Shown here piece after piece: positions 1 to 9,276 of a stretch of 64,000 bases of DNA. A program made the translations under genes and the position numbers. The stretch spans positions 2,108,001 to 2,172,000 of the forward strand of contig OZ241994.1 in assembly GCA_965204525.1 (NCBI GenBank). The letters are read 5' to 3'. The DNA is from Bin5 sp965204525 (lineage in GTDB: Bacteria; Chloroflexota; Anaerolineae; Caldilineales; Caldilineaceae). Position 1 is the first letter of the stretch; every line of letters begins with the position of its first letter. The notes below the pieces were generated by a model. It saw nothing but the letters and a program-made list of their open reading frames with translations. It did not search any database and was not told the origin of the DNA.

Positions 1-1
1 C

Positions 2-1102
2 GCCCGCCTCGACCGTAACCACTATTTCCACTGCGTCGACCGCTGGGGTCAGCAGATGCCCTATATCGAAGTGATGGAGAACCTTCTGCTTGGCTCACGC
101 GACAAGGATGTCATTTTGCTCAAACTGGTCGCGGGGGAGACCCACTGGGAGCGCCGTCTCGGCTCTGTTACCGACGTACCATTCCTTAACGAACAGGCCG
201 GCGACACGCTCGACTTCATCTACACGATCAAGCCCGAGGGCGCACAGCAGGGCATCTATTTCAGCGCACACGCCGATGATGAAAACATGGACGCCCTCCT
301 CAAGCAGGCCGATTTCCGCCGCGCGCTCTCTATCGCAATCGATCGCGCCACCATCAACGAGACCGCCTACTTCGGCCTGGGCAAGATCGGCCACGGCTTC
401 AGCCTGCCCGGTGTCTTCGACCCCGAGATCGATGGCAAGTGGGTCGAATACAATCCCGAAGCTGCATCGCAGATGCTGGACGACCTGGGAATTACGGAGA
501 GAGACGACGAAGGCTTCCGCACCTACGAAAACGGCGAAACCATGACCTTCATTCTCGGCTCCGCTCCCGGATGGCATCCCGGCGCGCAGGAGTCGGCGGA
601 GATCGCGGCGGAGGGCTGGAACGCAATTGGACTGCGTACTGTCGTCACCGTTGCGTCGCCCGGCGACATGATCGCCGAGTGGAGAGAGGGAATTTCGCAT
701 GCCTATGTTCGTTCCAGCATTGGCGGCGACGTCATGTTCGACCTCAAGCACAGCACGGGGCTGCGCTGGGGCGCGCCCTCCTATCGCTGGTGGGTGACAA
801 GGGATTTGCCTGCTGACGAGGTCCAGGGCGTTGAGCCGCCGGACGATCTGAAATATTTCCTCGAACTGGGTGACAAGATTCTCAGCGTCATCAGCGAGGA
901 AGAACGCGAAGATCTGATCCACGAGCGCCGCGTCTGGATGGCCGATACCTGCTGGTTTATCGGCATGGTCCAGACGGTGCCGCACGTCCTGGTCGCCAAC
1001 AAGAAGCTGCGCGGCATCTGGGGCAGGGAAGAGGAGATTCCCTGGAAACTCGGCGCGGGAGACGAGGAGTTCTGGCCGCGGTCCTGGTTCTGGACTGAAT
1101 AA
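2..1102 (+). CDS. Peptide ABC transporter substrate-binding protein (family 5), 5' truncated by window edge
   Basis: Only the C-terminal ~366 codons are present; the frame is open to the first base, so the start lies outside the window. The visible part has the hallmarks of the DppA/OppA family 5 binding proteins: a block with R-x-A-L-S-I-A-I-D-R (residues ADFRRALSIAIDR, near base 310), typical of the hinge/lobe II region, and the long tail that follows. It would capture oligopeptides or a related solute outside the cell for the two permeases and the fused ATPase that follow on the same strand. A strong hairpin separates it from the first permease gene. The solute cannot be told from sequence; Chloroflexota use many such proteins for sugars and peptides alike. 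Confidence 0.85.
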   Translation, partial: ARLDRNHYFHCVDRWGQQMPYIEVMENLLLGSRDKDVILLKLVAGETHWERRLGSVTDVPFLNEQAGDTLDFIYTIKPEGAQQGIYFSAHADDENMDALLKQADFRRALSIAIDRATINETAYFGLGKIGHGFSLPGVFDPEIDGKWVEYNPEAASQMLDDLGITERDDEGFRTYENGETMTFILGSAPGWHPGAQESAEIAAEGWNAIGLRTVVTVASPGDMIAEWREGISHAYVRSSIGGDVMFDLKHSTGLRWGAPSYRWWVTRDLPADEVQGVEPPDDLKYFLELGDKILSVISEEEREDLIHERRVWMADTCWFIGMVQTVPHVLVANKKLRGIWGREEEIPWKLGAGDEEFWPRSWFWTE

Positions 1103-1169
1103 CAGTAGCCGCTTGTTTGCGGGCATTTCGCTGGCCGCCTTTCGACAACATGGCGTCATGTAGAATGCG

Positions 1170-1230
1170 GAGCCTTTCACAGATCTTCACTTGCAGGACA
1201 AGTCCGGCGATCTGTGAAAGGCTCTTTCTT
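1170..1230 (+). terminator. Long perfect inverted repeat with T-rich tail between binding protein and permease genes
   Basis: GAGCCTTTCACAGATC (1170-1185) pairs perfectly with GATCTGTGAAAGGCTC (1209-1224), a 16-bp stem. Inside the loop ACTTG (1189-1193) pairs with CAAGT (1199-1203). The stem is followed by TTTCTT. This is either a partial terminator or an mRNA-stabilising hairpin; at this place in ABC operons such structures usually let the binding protein be made in excess over the membrane parts. Confidence 0.75.
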
Positions 1231-1280
1231 GCCCGGCCGCGTCGTTCCGCCAATCACAAGCCGTACTCCTTTGGCATTCC

Positions 1281-2276
1281 ATGAAAACCTACATTTTGCA
1301 GCGTTTCATCCAGATGATCATCGTCATGGTCGTGGTCATGCTGGTCAGCTTCATCATCGTGGAACTCCCGCCCGGCGACTTCCTCACCACGCTGCGCGAG
1401 CAGCTCACTGAGCAGAACGTCGACCCCAAAGTCATCGACTCGACCGTGGAAATGTACCGGGCGCGCTACGGTCTTGGCGAGAACTGGTTCATCCGCTTTG
1501 GCAAATGGGCGTGGTCCTTGATGAAGGGCGACATGGGTTATTCGATGCAGCACAACCGCCCCGCCAGCGAACTCATGGGAGAGCGCCTCAGCCTGACCAT
1601 CTGGATCAGCATTGCTACTCTTATCTTCATGTTCGTGGTGGCCGTCCCTATAGGCATGCTCTCCGCCATCAAACAGTACTCGGCCTGGGACCACTCCTTC
1701 ACTTTCCTCGCGCTATTGGGGGTCTCCGTGCCCAGTTTCATTACGGCGCTCGTTTTTCTGCTGCTATCGGTCACATTGCTCGGCGCGACCACGGTTGCCG
1801 GCCTCTTCTCCCCCGAATATGTGACGGCTGAATGGTCATGGGCCAAGTTCGTGGATATGCTCAAGCATGTTTGGATCATATTGTTTATCGTCGGGCTGGG
1901 CGACACGGCGAGCACGATCCGCGTCATGCGCGCCCGCATGCTCGATACGCTTGGCGAGCCGTACATCGACACTGCTCGCATGAAAGGGCTGTCCGGCGCC
2001 AAGATCTACTTTCGCCACGCTCTGCGCGTCGCCATCAATCCCATCATTTCCAGCATCGGCCTGCGCTTCCCCCAGATCATCAGCGGCTCAACGATCGTCG
2101 CCATCGTCCTGACGCTGCCCCTGATCGGCCCCCTGCTGCTCGATGCCTTACTCGGCGAGGACGTCTACCTCGCCTGCAGTATTCTGGTTGTCCTGACTCT
2201 GGCCCTCGTCATCGGCAACTTCCTCGCGGACCTCGCCCTGGCCTGGCTTGACCCGCGCATACGATTCGAAAACTAG
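1281..2276 (+). CDS. Dipeptide/oligopeptide ABC transporter permease (DppB/OppB type)
   Basis: A 331-residue integral membrane protein with the N-terminal start typical of DppB (first helix about residues 9-30), a periplasmic stretch with the RYGL motif (about 56-59), then further helices. The cytoplasmic EAA-like loop is seen in the region DTARMKGLSGAKIYFRHALR (about 232-251), which docks on the ATPase. Length matches the family (about 310-340). It forms the channel as a heterodimer with the next gene product. It lies downstream of the binding-protein gene and 12 bases upstream of the second permease, so the three are one operon. Confidence 0.9.
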   Translation: MKTYILQRFIQMIIVMVVVMLVSFIIVELPPGDFLTTLREQLTEQNVDPKVIDSTVEMYRARYGLGENWFIRFGKWAWSLMKGDMGYSMQHNRPASELMGERLSLTIWISIATLIFMFVVAVPIGMLSAIKQYSAWDHSFTFLALLGVSVPSFITALVFLLLSVTLLGATTVAGLFSPEYVTAEWSWAKFVDMLKHVWIILFIVGLGDTASTIRVMRARMLDTLGEPYIDTARMKGLSGAKIYFRHALRVAINPIISSIGLRFPQIISGSTIVAIVLTLPLIGPLLLDALLGEDVYLACSILVVLTLALVIGNFLADLALAWLDPRIRFEN

Positions 2277-2288
2277 AAGGAGCGTTCA

Positions 2289-3437
2289 GTGGAGCAAAAT
2301 GTTGCGGAGAACGGCCGGCTGCCGCATGAGGAAATCGAGGCGGAAGAGCGCTTCGACGTAACCAAACAGGTCTCCTACGGCCGTCTCATCTATCTGCGCT
2401 TCCTGAGAAACCACGCTGCCGTGGTCGCCGCCTTCGCGCTGGTACTCATCTATCTGATAACGCTGGCCTGTCCTTTCTTCGCCCCTTACGATCCCAACAC
2501 TCGTTTCCTCGAAAAGGTCGCGCATCCTCCGCTTCTGCCCACGTTCATCGACGACGAAGGACAGTTCCACCTGCGGCCCTTCGTCTACGCCACCGTGCAG
2601 TCACGCGACCCGAAAACGATGGAGCGCATGTACACCAAGGACACGGGCCAACGCTTTCCTTTGCGGCTGTTCGTGCGCGGAGACGAGTACGATTTTCTCT
2701 TCTGGCACAGCGACCTGCATCTCTTCGGCGCGCTGGATTCGCCGGTCTTTCTGCTGGGCACCGACACGCAGGGCCGTGATCTCTTTTCCCGCATCCTTTT
2801 CGGCGGCCGCATCTCAACCACTGTCGGCCTGATCGGCGTCGCCATAAGTCTCATCCTTGGCATTGTCATCGGCATGGCATCCGGCTACCTCGGCGGCGCG
2901 GTCGACTCCGTCATCCAGCGCGGCATCGAGGTGCTCCTTTCCTTTCCCAGCCTGCCGTTGTGGATGGCGCTTTCTCTGTCTCTGCCGCGGCACTGGAGCT
3001 CAATTCGCATCTTTCTGCTCATCACCATCCTGCTTTCGATTGTCGGCTGGGGCGGCCTGGCGCGGGTTGTGCGCGGCATGACGCTCGCGGTCAAGTCTGA
3101 GGAGTTCGTGCTCGCGTCTCGCATGGGCGGCGGCGGCACCTGGTGGATTCTGCTTCGCCACATCCTGCCCACCAATCTGAGCTACGTAATCGTGGCGGCG
3201 ACGCTGGCCGTGCCCGGCATAATTCTCGGCGAAACCGCCTTGAGCTTTCTCGGCCTTGGCATTCAGCCCCCCATGATCAGTTGGGGCGTGCTGCTCCAGG
3301 ACGCGCAGAAAGTCTCGTTTCTCTCGCAGATGCCCTGGCTGATCGCCCCGGCATTCTTTATCATGGCGACCGTCCTGGCCTTTAATTTCATCGGCGACGG
3401 GCTGCGCGATGCCCTTGACCCATACTCCAACTTCTGA
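2289..3437 (+). CDS. Dipeptide/oligopeptide ABC transporter permease (DppC/OppC type)
   Basis: A 382-residue permease starting at GTG, with AAGGAG at 2277-2282 as ribosome binding site. After the first membrane helix (about residues 38-60) there is an extended extracytoplasmic region to about residue 155, then a TDTQGRD motif (about 158-164) that is characteristic of OppC/DppC, and four or five further helices. The EAA-like loop sits near residues 255-285. The protein is longer than the usual 280-300 residues because of the insert between helix 1 and the TDTQGRD motif, a feature seen in a subset of Chloroflexota permeases. Partner of the preceding permease. Confidence 0.9.
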   Translation: MEQNVAENGRLPHEEIEAEERFDVTKQVSYGRLIYLRFLRNHAAVVAAFALVLIYLITLACPFFAPYDPNTRFLEKVAHPPLLPTFIDDEGQFHLRPFVYATVQSRDPKTMERMYTKDTGQRFPLRLFVRGDEYDFLFWHSDLHLFGALDSPVFLLGTDTQGRDLFSRILFGGRISTTVGLIGVAISLILGIVIGMASGYLGGAVDSVIQRGIEVLLSFPSLPLWMALSLSLPRHWSSIRIFLLITILLSIVGWGGLARVVRGMTLAVKSEEFVLASRMGGGGTWWILLRHILPTNLSYVIVAATLAVPGIILGETALSFLGLGIQPPMISWGVLLQDAQKVSFLSQMPWLIAPAFFIMATVLAFNFIGDGLRDALDPYSNF

Positions 3438-3482
3438 TTTGTTGCTGCTTTGTATCTGCACTGACCGGCTGCTATCAAACTG

Positions 3483-5693
3483 ATGAACAGCGCTTCCGAT
3501 TCCGATAAAGTCCTGGATATCCGAGATCTCCAGGTCAGCTTTCGCTCAATTGCCGGCACGACGCGGGCGGTCAACGGCGTCAGCCTAGACGTGCGCAGCG
3601 GCGAGATTGTGGGACTAGTCGGCGAAAGTGGCTGCGGCAAGAGCGTCACCATCCGCAGCATCGTCGGCCTGGTTCCGTCGCCGCCGGCTCTGTTCGAGAA
3701 CGGAGAGATCTGGCTCCGGACTCGCCGGGGCATGACCGAGACGGTTTCGCTGCACAAGAACATGAAGGCGCTGCGGCAGATGCGCGGGCGTGATGTCTCA
3801 ATGATCTTCCAGGAGCCGATGCGCTCCGTTCACCCGATGATGACCATTGGCAAGCAGATCACCGAGGGAATTCTCGAACACGAGGTCGTCGACCCCGCCG
3901 AAGCCTACGAGCGCACCGTCGAAATGCTCGACCTTGTCGGCCTGCCCAATCCTGCCGCCCAGATGAATCGCTACGCGCACGAGCTTTCCGGCGGCATGCG
4001 GCAACGCGCCCTGATTGCCCTCGCCCTGGTATGCCATCCCCAGCTCCTGCTCGCGGACGAGCCGACCACGGCGCTCGACGTAACCATTCAGGCCCAGATC
4101 CTCGAGCTGATCCGGGACCTGCGCGAGCGCATGCGTATGTCGGTGCTCCTCATCACCCATAATATGGGCGTCGTCGCCAACCTCGCCGACCGAATTTCCG
4201 TCATGTATCTGGGCAAGATCATGGAAACCGGCACGGTTGAGGAGATCTTCAAGGAGCCGGCCCACCCCTACACGCAGGGCCTTCTGGCGTCGATGCCGAG
4301 TCTTTTCAGCCAGCCCAAGACGCACCTGCAATCCTTGCGCGGCGTCGTCCCCGAACTCGCCATGGTGCCCAAGGGCTGCGTCTTCGCCGACCGCTGCCCC
4401 CACGTCATGCCCAAGTGCGACGAAACGCCGCCCGTGGTCGAACTGCGAGCCGACCATAGCGCGGCCTGCTGGCTCTATGCCGATGTTGGAGAGCTGCGGG
4501 GCACACCTGCCGTTACAGGCCGGCCGTCCCTCTCAGGTGACCGTACGCCAGCTGAATCCCCGCACACGGTCGAAGTGATCCCGTTGGCCAGGTCTGAACC
4601 GACGACAGACACCGCCCAGGCGGCACCGGCTGACAACGAAATTGCCCAATTGCAGATTGAGAGCGTCGCGCTCCACTATCCGATTCTCAGGGGTCTTTTG
4701 CGACGTCAGGTTGGGACGGTCCGCGCCGTAGACGGCGTCGACCTGACGATCCGCCGGGGTGAGACGCTTGGCCTTGTCGGCGAGTCCGGCTGCGGCAAGA
4801 CATCGGTTGGCCGTCTCGTTGCACGCCTGGTCGAGCCGACAGCAGGTCGTATCCGCTTTGGCGCGGACGGGGGCCTTGAAGAGATCACCCACATATCGCA
4901 GAAGGAGATGAAGCGCGTCCGCCGTTCGATGGGTATGGTCTTTCAAGATCCCCTCTCGTCCCTGAACGCGCGCATGAACATCCGCAACATCGTCGGCGAG
5001 CCACTCATGCTTCATCAGGTGGCCAAGGGAAGGGCTGTCGATGAGCGCGTGGGCGAACTGCTGGAGATGGTCGGGCTGAGAGCGGCGCACCAGAGCCGCT
5101 TTCCCCATGCTTTCAGCGGCGGACAGCGTCAGCGGATTGCCATCGCTCGTGCCCTGGCCACCGAGCCAAGTTTCCTGGTTGCGGATGAGCCGGTCTCGGC
5201 ACTCGATGTTTCCGTCCAGGCCCAGATTCTCAATCTGTTGCTGACACTCCAGCAGCAGCTCAATCTGTCGATGCTCTTCATCGCGCACGACATCGCGGTC
5301 GTCCGTCATGTCAGCGACCGCATCGCCGTGATGTATCTGGGCAAGATCGTCGAACTTGGCGAAGCCCGCGCGATCTGCGTCCGGCCCGTTCATCCCTACA
5401 CGGAAGCGCTCCTGGCTTCGATCCCTCTGCCGATGCCCGGGCTGGAAACGTTGCGGGAGATGCCCAAAGGCGATCTTCCCGACCCCGCCAACCCGCCCGC
5501 CGGCTGCCGCTTCCACACTCGTTGTCCCTACAGCCAGTCGATCTGCGAGCAGGAGGAGCCGCCACTGCGACCCTTTGCCGGGGATGCAGACCACTTCGGC
5601 GCCTGCCACTTCCAGGATGAACTGCAGCTTCAGGGCGTTGAGGAGATTGGCGAACTGGGTGCCTCCGCAACGACGCTCAAAGGGGCAAAGTGA
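3483..5693 (+). CDS. Fused oligopeptide ABC transporter ATPase (OppD-OppF in one chain)
   Basis: A 736-residue protein holding two complete ABC ATPase units. Unit 1: Walker A GESGCGKS (47-54), signature LSGGMRQR, Walker B LLLADEPTTALD (about 186-197), and a C-terminal oligopeptide-transporter tail with a Cys cluster (CVFADRCPHVMPKC). Unit 2: Walker A GESGCGKT (433-440), signature FSGGQRQR, Walker B FLVADEPVSALD, and a second Cys-containing tail (CRFHTRCPYSQSIC). In most bacteria OppD and OppF are separate genes of about 330 residues; here they are joined by a linker of about 60 residues rich in Ala, Pro, Glu and Thr. It energises the two permeases encoded just upstream. The start at 3483 lies 45 bases after the second permease. 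Confidence 0.92.
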   Translation: MNSASDSDKVLDIRDLQVSFRSIAGTTRAVNGVSLDVRSGEIVGLVGESGCGKSVTIRSIVGLVPSPPALFENGEIWLRTRRGMTETVSLHKNMKALRQMRGRDVSMIFQEPMRSVHPMMTIGKQITEGILEHEVVDPAEAYERTVEMLDLVGLPNPAAQMNRYAHELSGGMRQRALIALALVCHPQLLLADEPTTALDVTIQAQILELIRDLRERMRMSVLLITHNMGVVANLADRISVMYLGKIMETGTVEEIFKEPAHPYTQGLLASMPSLFSQPKTHLQSLRGVVPELAMVPKGCVFADRCPHVMPKCDETPPVVELRADHSAACWLYADVGELRGTPAVTGRPSLSGDRTPAESPHTVEVIPLARSEPTTDTAQAAPADNEIAQLQIESVALHYPILRGLLRRQVGTVRAVDGVDLTIRRGETLGLVGESGCGKTSVGRLVARLVEPTAGRIRFGADGGLEEITHISQKEMKRVRRSMGMVFQDPLSSLNARMNIRNIVGEPLMLHQVAKGRAVDERVGELLEMVGLRAAHQSRFPHAFSGGQRQRIAIARALATEPSFLVADEPVSALDVSVQAQILNLLLTLQQQLNLSMLFIAHDIAVVRHVSDRIAVMYLGKIVELGEARAICVRPVHPYTEALLASIPLPMPGLETLREMPKGDLPDPANPPAGCRFHTRCPYSQSICEQEEPPLRPFAGDADHFGACHFQDELQLQGVEEIGELGASATTLKGAK

Positions 5694-5789
5694 GCGATAA
5701 TGCGGCCAAATGGAGGCGAATCCCGCTTCAATTCGATGGTGCCTTTCAGTAATTCGTTGCGTCACATCTTAGGCCGCTAAGGAGTTGCC

Positions 5790-6800
5790 ATGCCTGTCCA
5801 GATGGCCCAGTACGGAACAAAGCACTCACACGCTGCAGGCAAAATAATCGCCATGCAGGAAAATCCCGACGTTGAACTGGTGGGCGTCTATGAGCCTGAC
5901 GCAGAGCACCGTGCGCAGCTCGCAGATTCCGATACCTGTTTTGCGACCGTGCACTGGTTCGAGTCGGCACAGGAGATGCTGGCCGACCCTGCTATCCTCG
6001 CGGTGGCGTCCGAAGGGCTTAACATCGAGAGCCTCGATCAGACCGAGGAAATCGTGGCAGCGGGAAAGCACGTTTGGTACGACAAAGCGCCTGGAGACAA
6101 CTGGACGCAATGGCAGCGCGTCGTTGCCTCCGCCCGCGAGAAGAACCTGCTTATTCAGATGGGCTACATGCTGCGCTACCACGACGGTTTCCACCGGATC
6201 GCCGAATGGGCCAACAGCGGTATCCTCGGCCACATCTTCTCAATCCGCGCCCACATGTCAACCAACATTCCCTCGGACCGCCGCAAGCAGATCAACGCCC
6301 ATCGCGGCGGCATCTTCTACGAACTCGCCGGGCACATGCTCGATCAGATCATTTGGATTCTTGGCAGGCCCGCCAAAGCTGCCTGCTTTTTGCGCACAGA
6401 TGATCACGGTACAGGCGAAAGCGTCGACGGGTTCGCCGACAACACTTTGGGCGTTTTCGAGTTTGACGGGGCCATGGCGATGGTGGACATTGCGGCGATG
6501 GAAACGCAGCCAATGGCCCGCCGCTACGAAGTCTACGGTACCGCGGGCAGCGCCATAATCGTTGAGCCCTTCGAACCGGGTTCGCTCATCCGGCTCTGCC
6601 TGGCAGACGATTCTGGAGAATACTCCGCCGGAGTGCAGATGGTCCCATTCCAGAGCCGCTCACGACAGGAACTCTACGACCAGGAGCTGAAGGCTTTTCT
6701 GCGCACCATCGCCGGCGAGCAGGAGCCGGACAGGCTGCCTGAGCACGATCTTCTTGTACAGGAGACCCTGCTGCGCGCGGTGGGAACGCTCGTGGACTGA
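5790..6800 (+). CDS. Gfo/Idh/MocA family NAD(P)-dependent oxidoreductase
   Basis: A 336-residue protein with an N-terminal Rossmann fold (first strand near residues 4-9) and the family's substrate lysine in a D-K-A-P-G stretch (about residue 98), a variant of the usual E-K-P motif. The C-terminal half has the R-A-H and GG-IFYELAGHMLDQ blocks (about 150-190), where His and Asp residues of the active site lie. AAGGAG at 5780-5785 sets the start. Such enzymes oxidise or reduce hydroxyl groups on sugars or inositols. The following MDR dehydrogenase is 33 bases downstream, so the two probably act on the same substrate. The exact sugar is not known. Confidence 0.85.
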   Translation: MPVQMAQYGTKHSHAAGKIIAMQENPDVELVGVYEPDAEHRAQLADSDTCFATVHWFESAQEMLADPAILAVASEGLNIESLDQTEEIVAAGKHVWYDKAPGDNWTQWQRVVASAREKNLLIQMGYMLRYHDGFHRIAEWANSGILGHIFSIRAHMSTNIPSDRRKQINAHRGGIFYELAGHMLDQIIWILGRPAKAACFLRTDDHGTGESVDGFADNTLGVFEFDGAMAMVDIAAMETQPMARRYEVYGTAGSAIIVEPFEPGSLIRLCLADDSGEYSAGVQMVPFQSRSRQELYDQELKAFLRTIAGEQEPDRLPEHDLLVQETLLRAVGTLVD

Positions 6801-6833
6801 CGACAATTTACTGCTTTTAGCGCGGGGGGAGCA

Positions 6834-7796
6834 ATGAAATGTATCGGTATTGAGTTTCCGGAACTGGGCGAAGCCAGACTTTTCGATCTGCCTGACCCAC
6901 CCCAACCCGGCCCAACCGAGATTGTCACACGGACGCTCTTTTCGGGCGTCACCAACGGCACCGAGCGCCACAGCTTGATGGCGGACTTTGGCAGCCGCTT
7001 CCCGGCCCGCGCGGGCTACCAGCATGTAAGCGTTATTGAGGAGGTGGGGCGTCGCGTTGATCAGTTCTCAACGGGCGAGACAGTGTTTCTGGGCAATCAC
7101 GGCGGCCACCGGGGCTGGCACCTCGTCGATCTGGCCGCCTCCAACGAACGCGAGCGCCTCTGCCTCAGACTTCCGCCCGAAATGGAGCATGAGTATTGCG
7201 CTCTCTTCGGCATTGCAGGCGTAGGCTTCAGGCACTCGCGGCGCATCCGCGTCGCCGCGCCGATGCGCGTGTGGGTTGCCGGCCTGGGGTTGATCGGCCA
7301 GTCGGTGGCGCAAGCCTCGCGGGCGCTCGGCGCCCACGTCACCGTCACCGACGTCGACCCGCGCCGCCTGCAGATCGCAGCGCAACTCGGCGCCCACCGC
7401 GTGATCGACATCAGCGACGATAGCGCCGTCGAGTCTCTCACAGAGGGTGGGCCCTATGACCGGATAGTCGACGCCTGCGGCGCGCCCGACCTTTTCGACT
7501 TCATCTACGAGCACAAGTTGCTCGCGCTCTACGGCGCGATCGGCGCGCTCGCCGGCCGCCAGCCAACCGTCTTTCACCAGACGATGCTGCATGCTTTGCG
7601 CGCGTCTATCGAGTCATCGTCCCATTTCACGTTGGAAGATCTGGGAATTCTGCGCCATTTTTGCCAGTTGGGCACGGTTCGCATTGCGCCGTTGGTGACG
7701 CACCGTGTCCCGGTGGACGAAGCCCCCGCCATTTACGCAACCATGCGCGACGATCCGGCTGAACTCCTTGGCGTGATCTTCAACTGGCAAACTTGA
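6834..7796 (+). CDS. MDR-family (alcohol/threonine dehydrogenase-like) oxidoreductase
   Basis: A 320-residue medium-chain dehydrogenase: GroES-like N-terminal half followed by a Rossmann domain with GLGLIGQ (about 150-156) and the acidic end of strand 2 (TDVDPRR, about 171-177), which suggests NAD. The catalytic zinc ligands of classic alcohol dehydrogenases are not evident: the N-terminal part has T-N-G-T-E-R-H where Cys would be expected, and no four-Cys structural zinc lobe is seen. This matches the subgroup often found next to Gfo/Idh/MocA genes, as here. Substrate unknown; a sugar or sugar-alcohol is likely from context. Confidence 0.8.
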   Translation: MKCIGIEFPELGEARLFDLPDPPQPGPTEIVTRTLFSGVTNGTERHSLMADFGSRFPARAGYQHVSVIEEVGRRVDQFSTGETVFLGNHGGHRGWHLVDLAASNERERLCLRLPPEMEHEYCALFGIAGVGFRHSRRIRVAAPMRVWVAGLGLIGQSVAQASRALGAHVTVTDVDPRRLQIAAQLGAHRVIDISDDSAVESLTEGGPYDRIVDACGAPDLFDFIYEHKLLALYGAIGALAGRQPTVFHQTMLHALRASIESSSHFTLEDLGILRHFCQLGTVRIAPLVTHRVPVDEAPAIYATMRDDPAELLGVIFNWQT

Positions 7797-7972
7797 GATG
7801 CGACAAACTGACGAAGGCGGGGATATTACGGGAGAAGACGAAGGATTAGCGGATTAGAGCGCGTATCGCCCACATCGGCCTGTACCCAAAGGGTCAGGTT
7901 CCCCCCCTTGCAGGTCAACATTGCCGCGCAATTTGACGGACATGCGCGCGTTGGTCAGATTGCAGAATAACC

Positions 7973-9226
7973 CTACCTAATCGGCAGGACAAAGTAGAAA
8001 CGGGCGCCGCCTTCGGCGCGGTTTTCGACGCCGATGACGCCGTGGTGGGCTTCGACGATGGCCTTGGCGATGGTAAGGCCGAGGCCTGAGCCGCCGCCGC
8101 TGGCGCGGCTGCGGGACTGCTCGACGCGGTAGAACTGTTCGAAGACTTTAGGAAGACTTTCTTCAGGGATGCCCGGCCCGGAATCGAAGACGTCGACACG
8201 CACACCGCCCAAGACACCCTGGGCGCTTACGGCGACGGAGCTGCCGGGAGGCGTGTGGCGCACCGCGTTGCCGATCAGATTGGTCAGGACGCGGCCGATG
8301 AGCCCGGCGTCGAGCCGGACGGGGTCGACGCGGGGGTCGGCGCTGCCGGAAAGTCCGATGCCGAGCTCTTCGGCCTGGACTGCGAAGCTTTCCAGCGTGT
8401 CGGAAATCAGATCGGACAGAGAGATCGGCTGACGGTCGAGTTTGAGGCCGCCGGCTTCAATTTCGGCCATCTCGAACAGCTCGTCGATCAGGACTGAGAG
8501 GGCGGCCGCGTCGAATTGGACTGTGCGCAGGTAGCGCTGTGTTTCATTCGGGTCGGTGATGTAGCCGTCGGTCAGCGCTTCCACGAGGGCCTGAATTGAG
8601 GCGAGGGGCGTGCGGAGGTCATGGCCGATCCAGGCCAGCAGATTGCGGCGCAGTTGTTCGGTTTCGCGGTGCCGGCTTTCGGCCGCCTCCAGCCGGGCAG
8701 CCATCTGGTTAAAGGTTTCTCCGAGCCGCGCCAGTTCATCTTTGCCGACTACCTCTACGCGCACGTCCCGCCTGCCTTCGGCGATGGCGAAGGCGGCCCG
8801 GTCCACCCATTGTATCTTCTCGGTCAGGGCGGTCGAGAGGAAGTAGCCGAGCGCGGTGGCGATGCCGCCGGCGAAGATGAGAAGCACGGCGGCCAAGCGC
8901 AGGTCGTGATCGCTGGCAAACATGAGCCGGGCGGTTACAAAGACGTTGAGAAAGGTGAGTAGGCTGGCGAATCCGTAACCGCCAAGTAGGGTCCAGCTGA
9001 GGCGAGGAGAGTAGTGGAGCCAGCCCAGGCGGTAGACCAGGTAGACGGCGGCAACGGACAGAAGTGCTGTGGCCGTGAGGAACTGCGCCATCGCCCACAG
9101 TTCCTCGGTCGGTGGGGTGAGGACAGCCAGGAACAGGAGCAGGCCACCGAGGACGGCGATAATCACGCCGAGAAGAAAACGGATTGACGGCGAAGCAGGT
9201 GATGGAGAAATGGTTGTTGTGTTCAT
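7973..9226 (-). CDS. Sensor histidine kinase
   Basis: A 417-residue membrane kinase. Four hydrophobic segments (about 16-38, 43-65, 77-100, 108-132) precede a HAMP-like linker (about 133-182). The dimerisation/phosphoacceptor domain carries H202 in GHDLRTPLAS. The ATPase domain shows the N box (LTNLIGNAVRHT), the G1 box (DSGPGIPEE) and G2 box (GGGSGLGLTIAK). The short loops between helices suggest that it senses a membrane or intramembrane signal rather than a soluble ligand. It follows the response regulator gene on the minus strand with a 50-base gap and is co-transcribed with it. Confidence 0.92.
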   Translation of the reverse strand: MNTTTISPSPASPSIRFLLGVIIAVLGGLLLFLAVLTPPTEELWAMAQFLTATALLSVAAVYLVYRLGWLHYSPRLSWTLLGGYGFASLLTFLNVFVTARLMFASDHDLRLAAVLLIFAGGIATALGYFLSTALTEKIQWVDRAAFAIAEGRRDVRVEVVGKDELARLGETFNQMAARLEAAESRHRETEQLRRNLLAWIGHDLRTPLASIQALVEALTDGYITDPNETQRYLRTVQFDAAALSVLIDELFEMAEIEAGGLKLDRQPISLSDLISDTLESFAVQAEELGIGLSGSADPRVDPVRLDAGLIGRVLTNLIGNAVRHTPPGSSVAVSAQGVLGGVRVDVFDSGPGIPEESLPKVFEQFYRVEQSRSRASGGGSGLGLTIAKAIVEAHHGVIGVENRAEGGARFYFVLPIR

Positions 9227-9276
9227 AGGACCTCTAACTGGTGACCAGCTCGGAGTCCTCGGCCGGTCACCGCTCC

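Noticed and set aside
7860..7925. GGGTCAGGTTCCCCCC stretch as a mobile element end
   Set aside because: Only one copy in this window and no terminal inverted repeats or target duplication could be shown.
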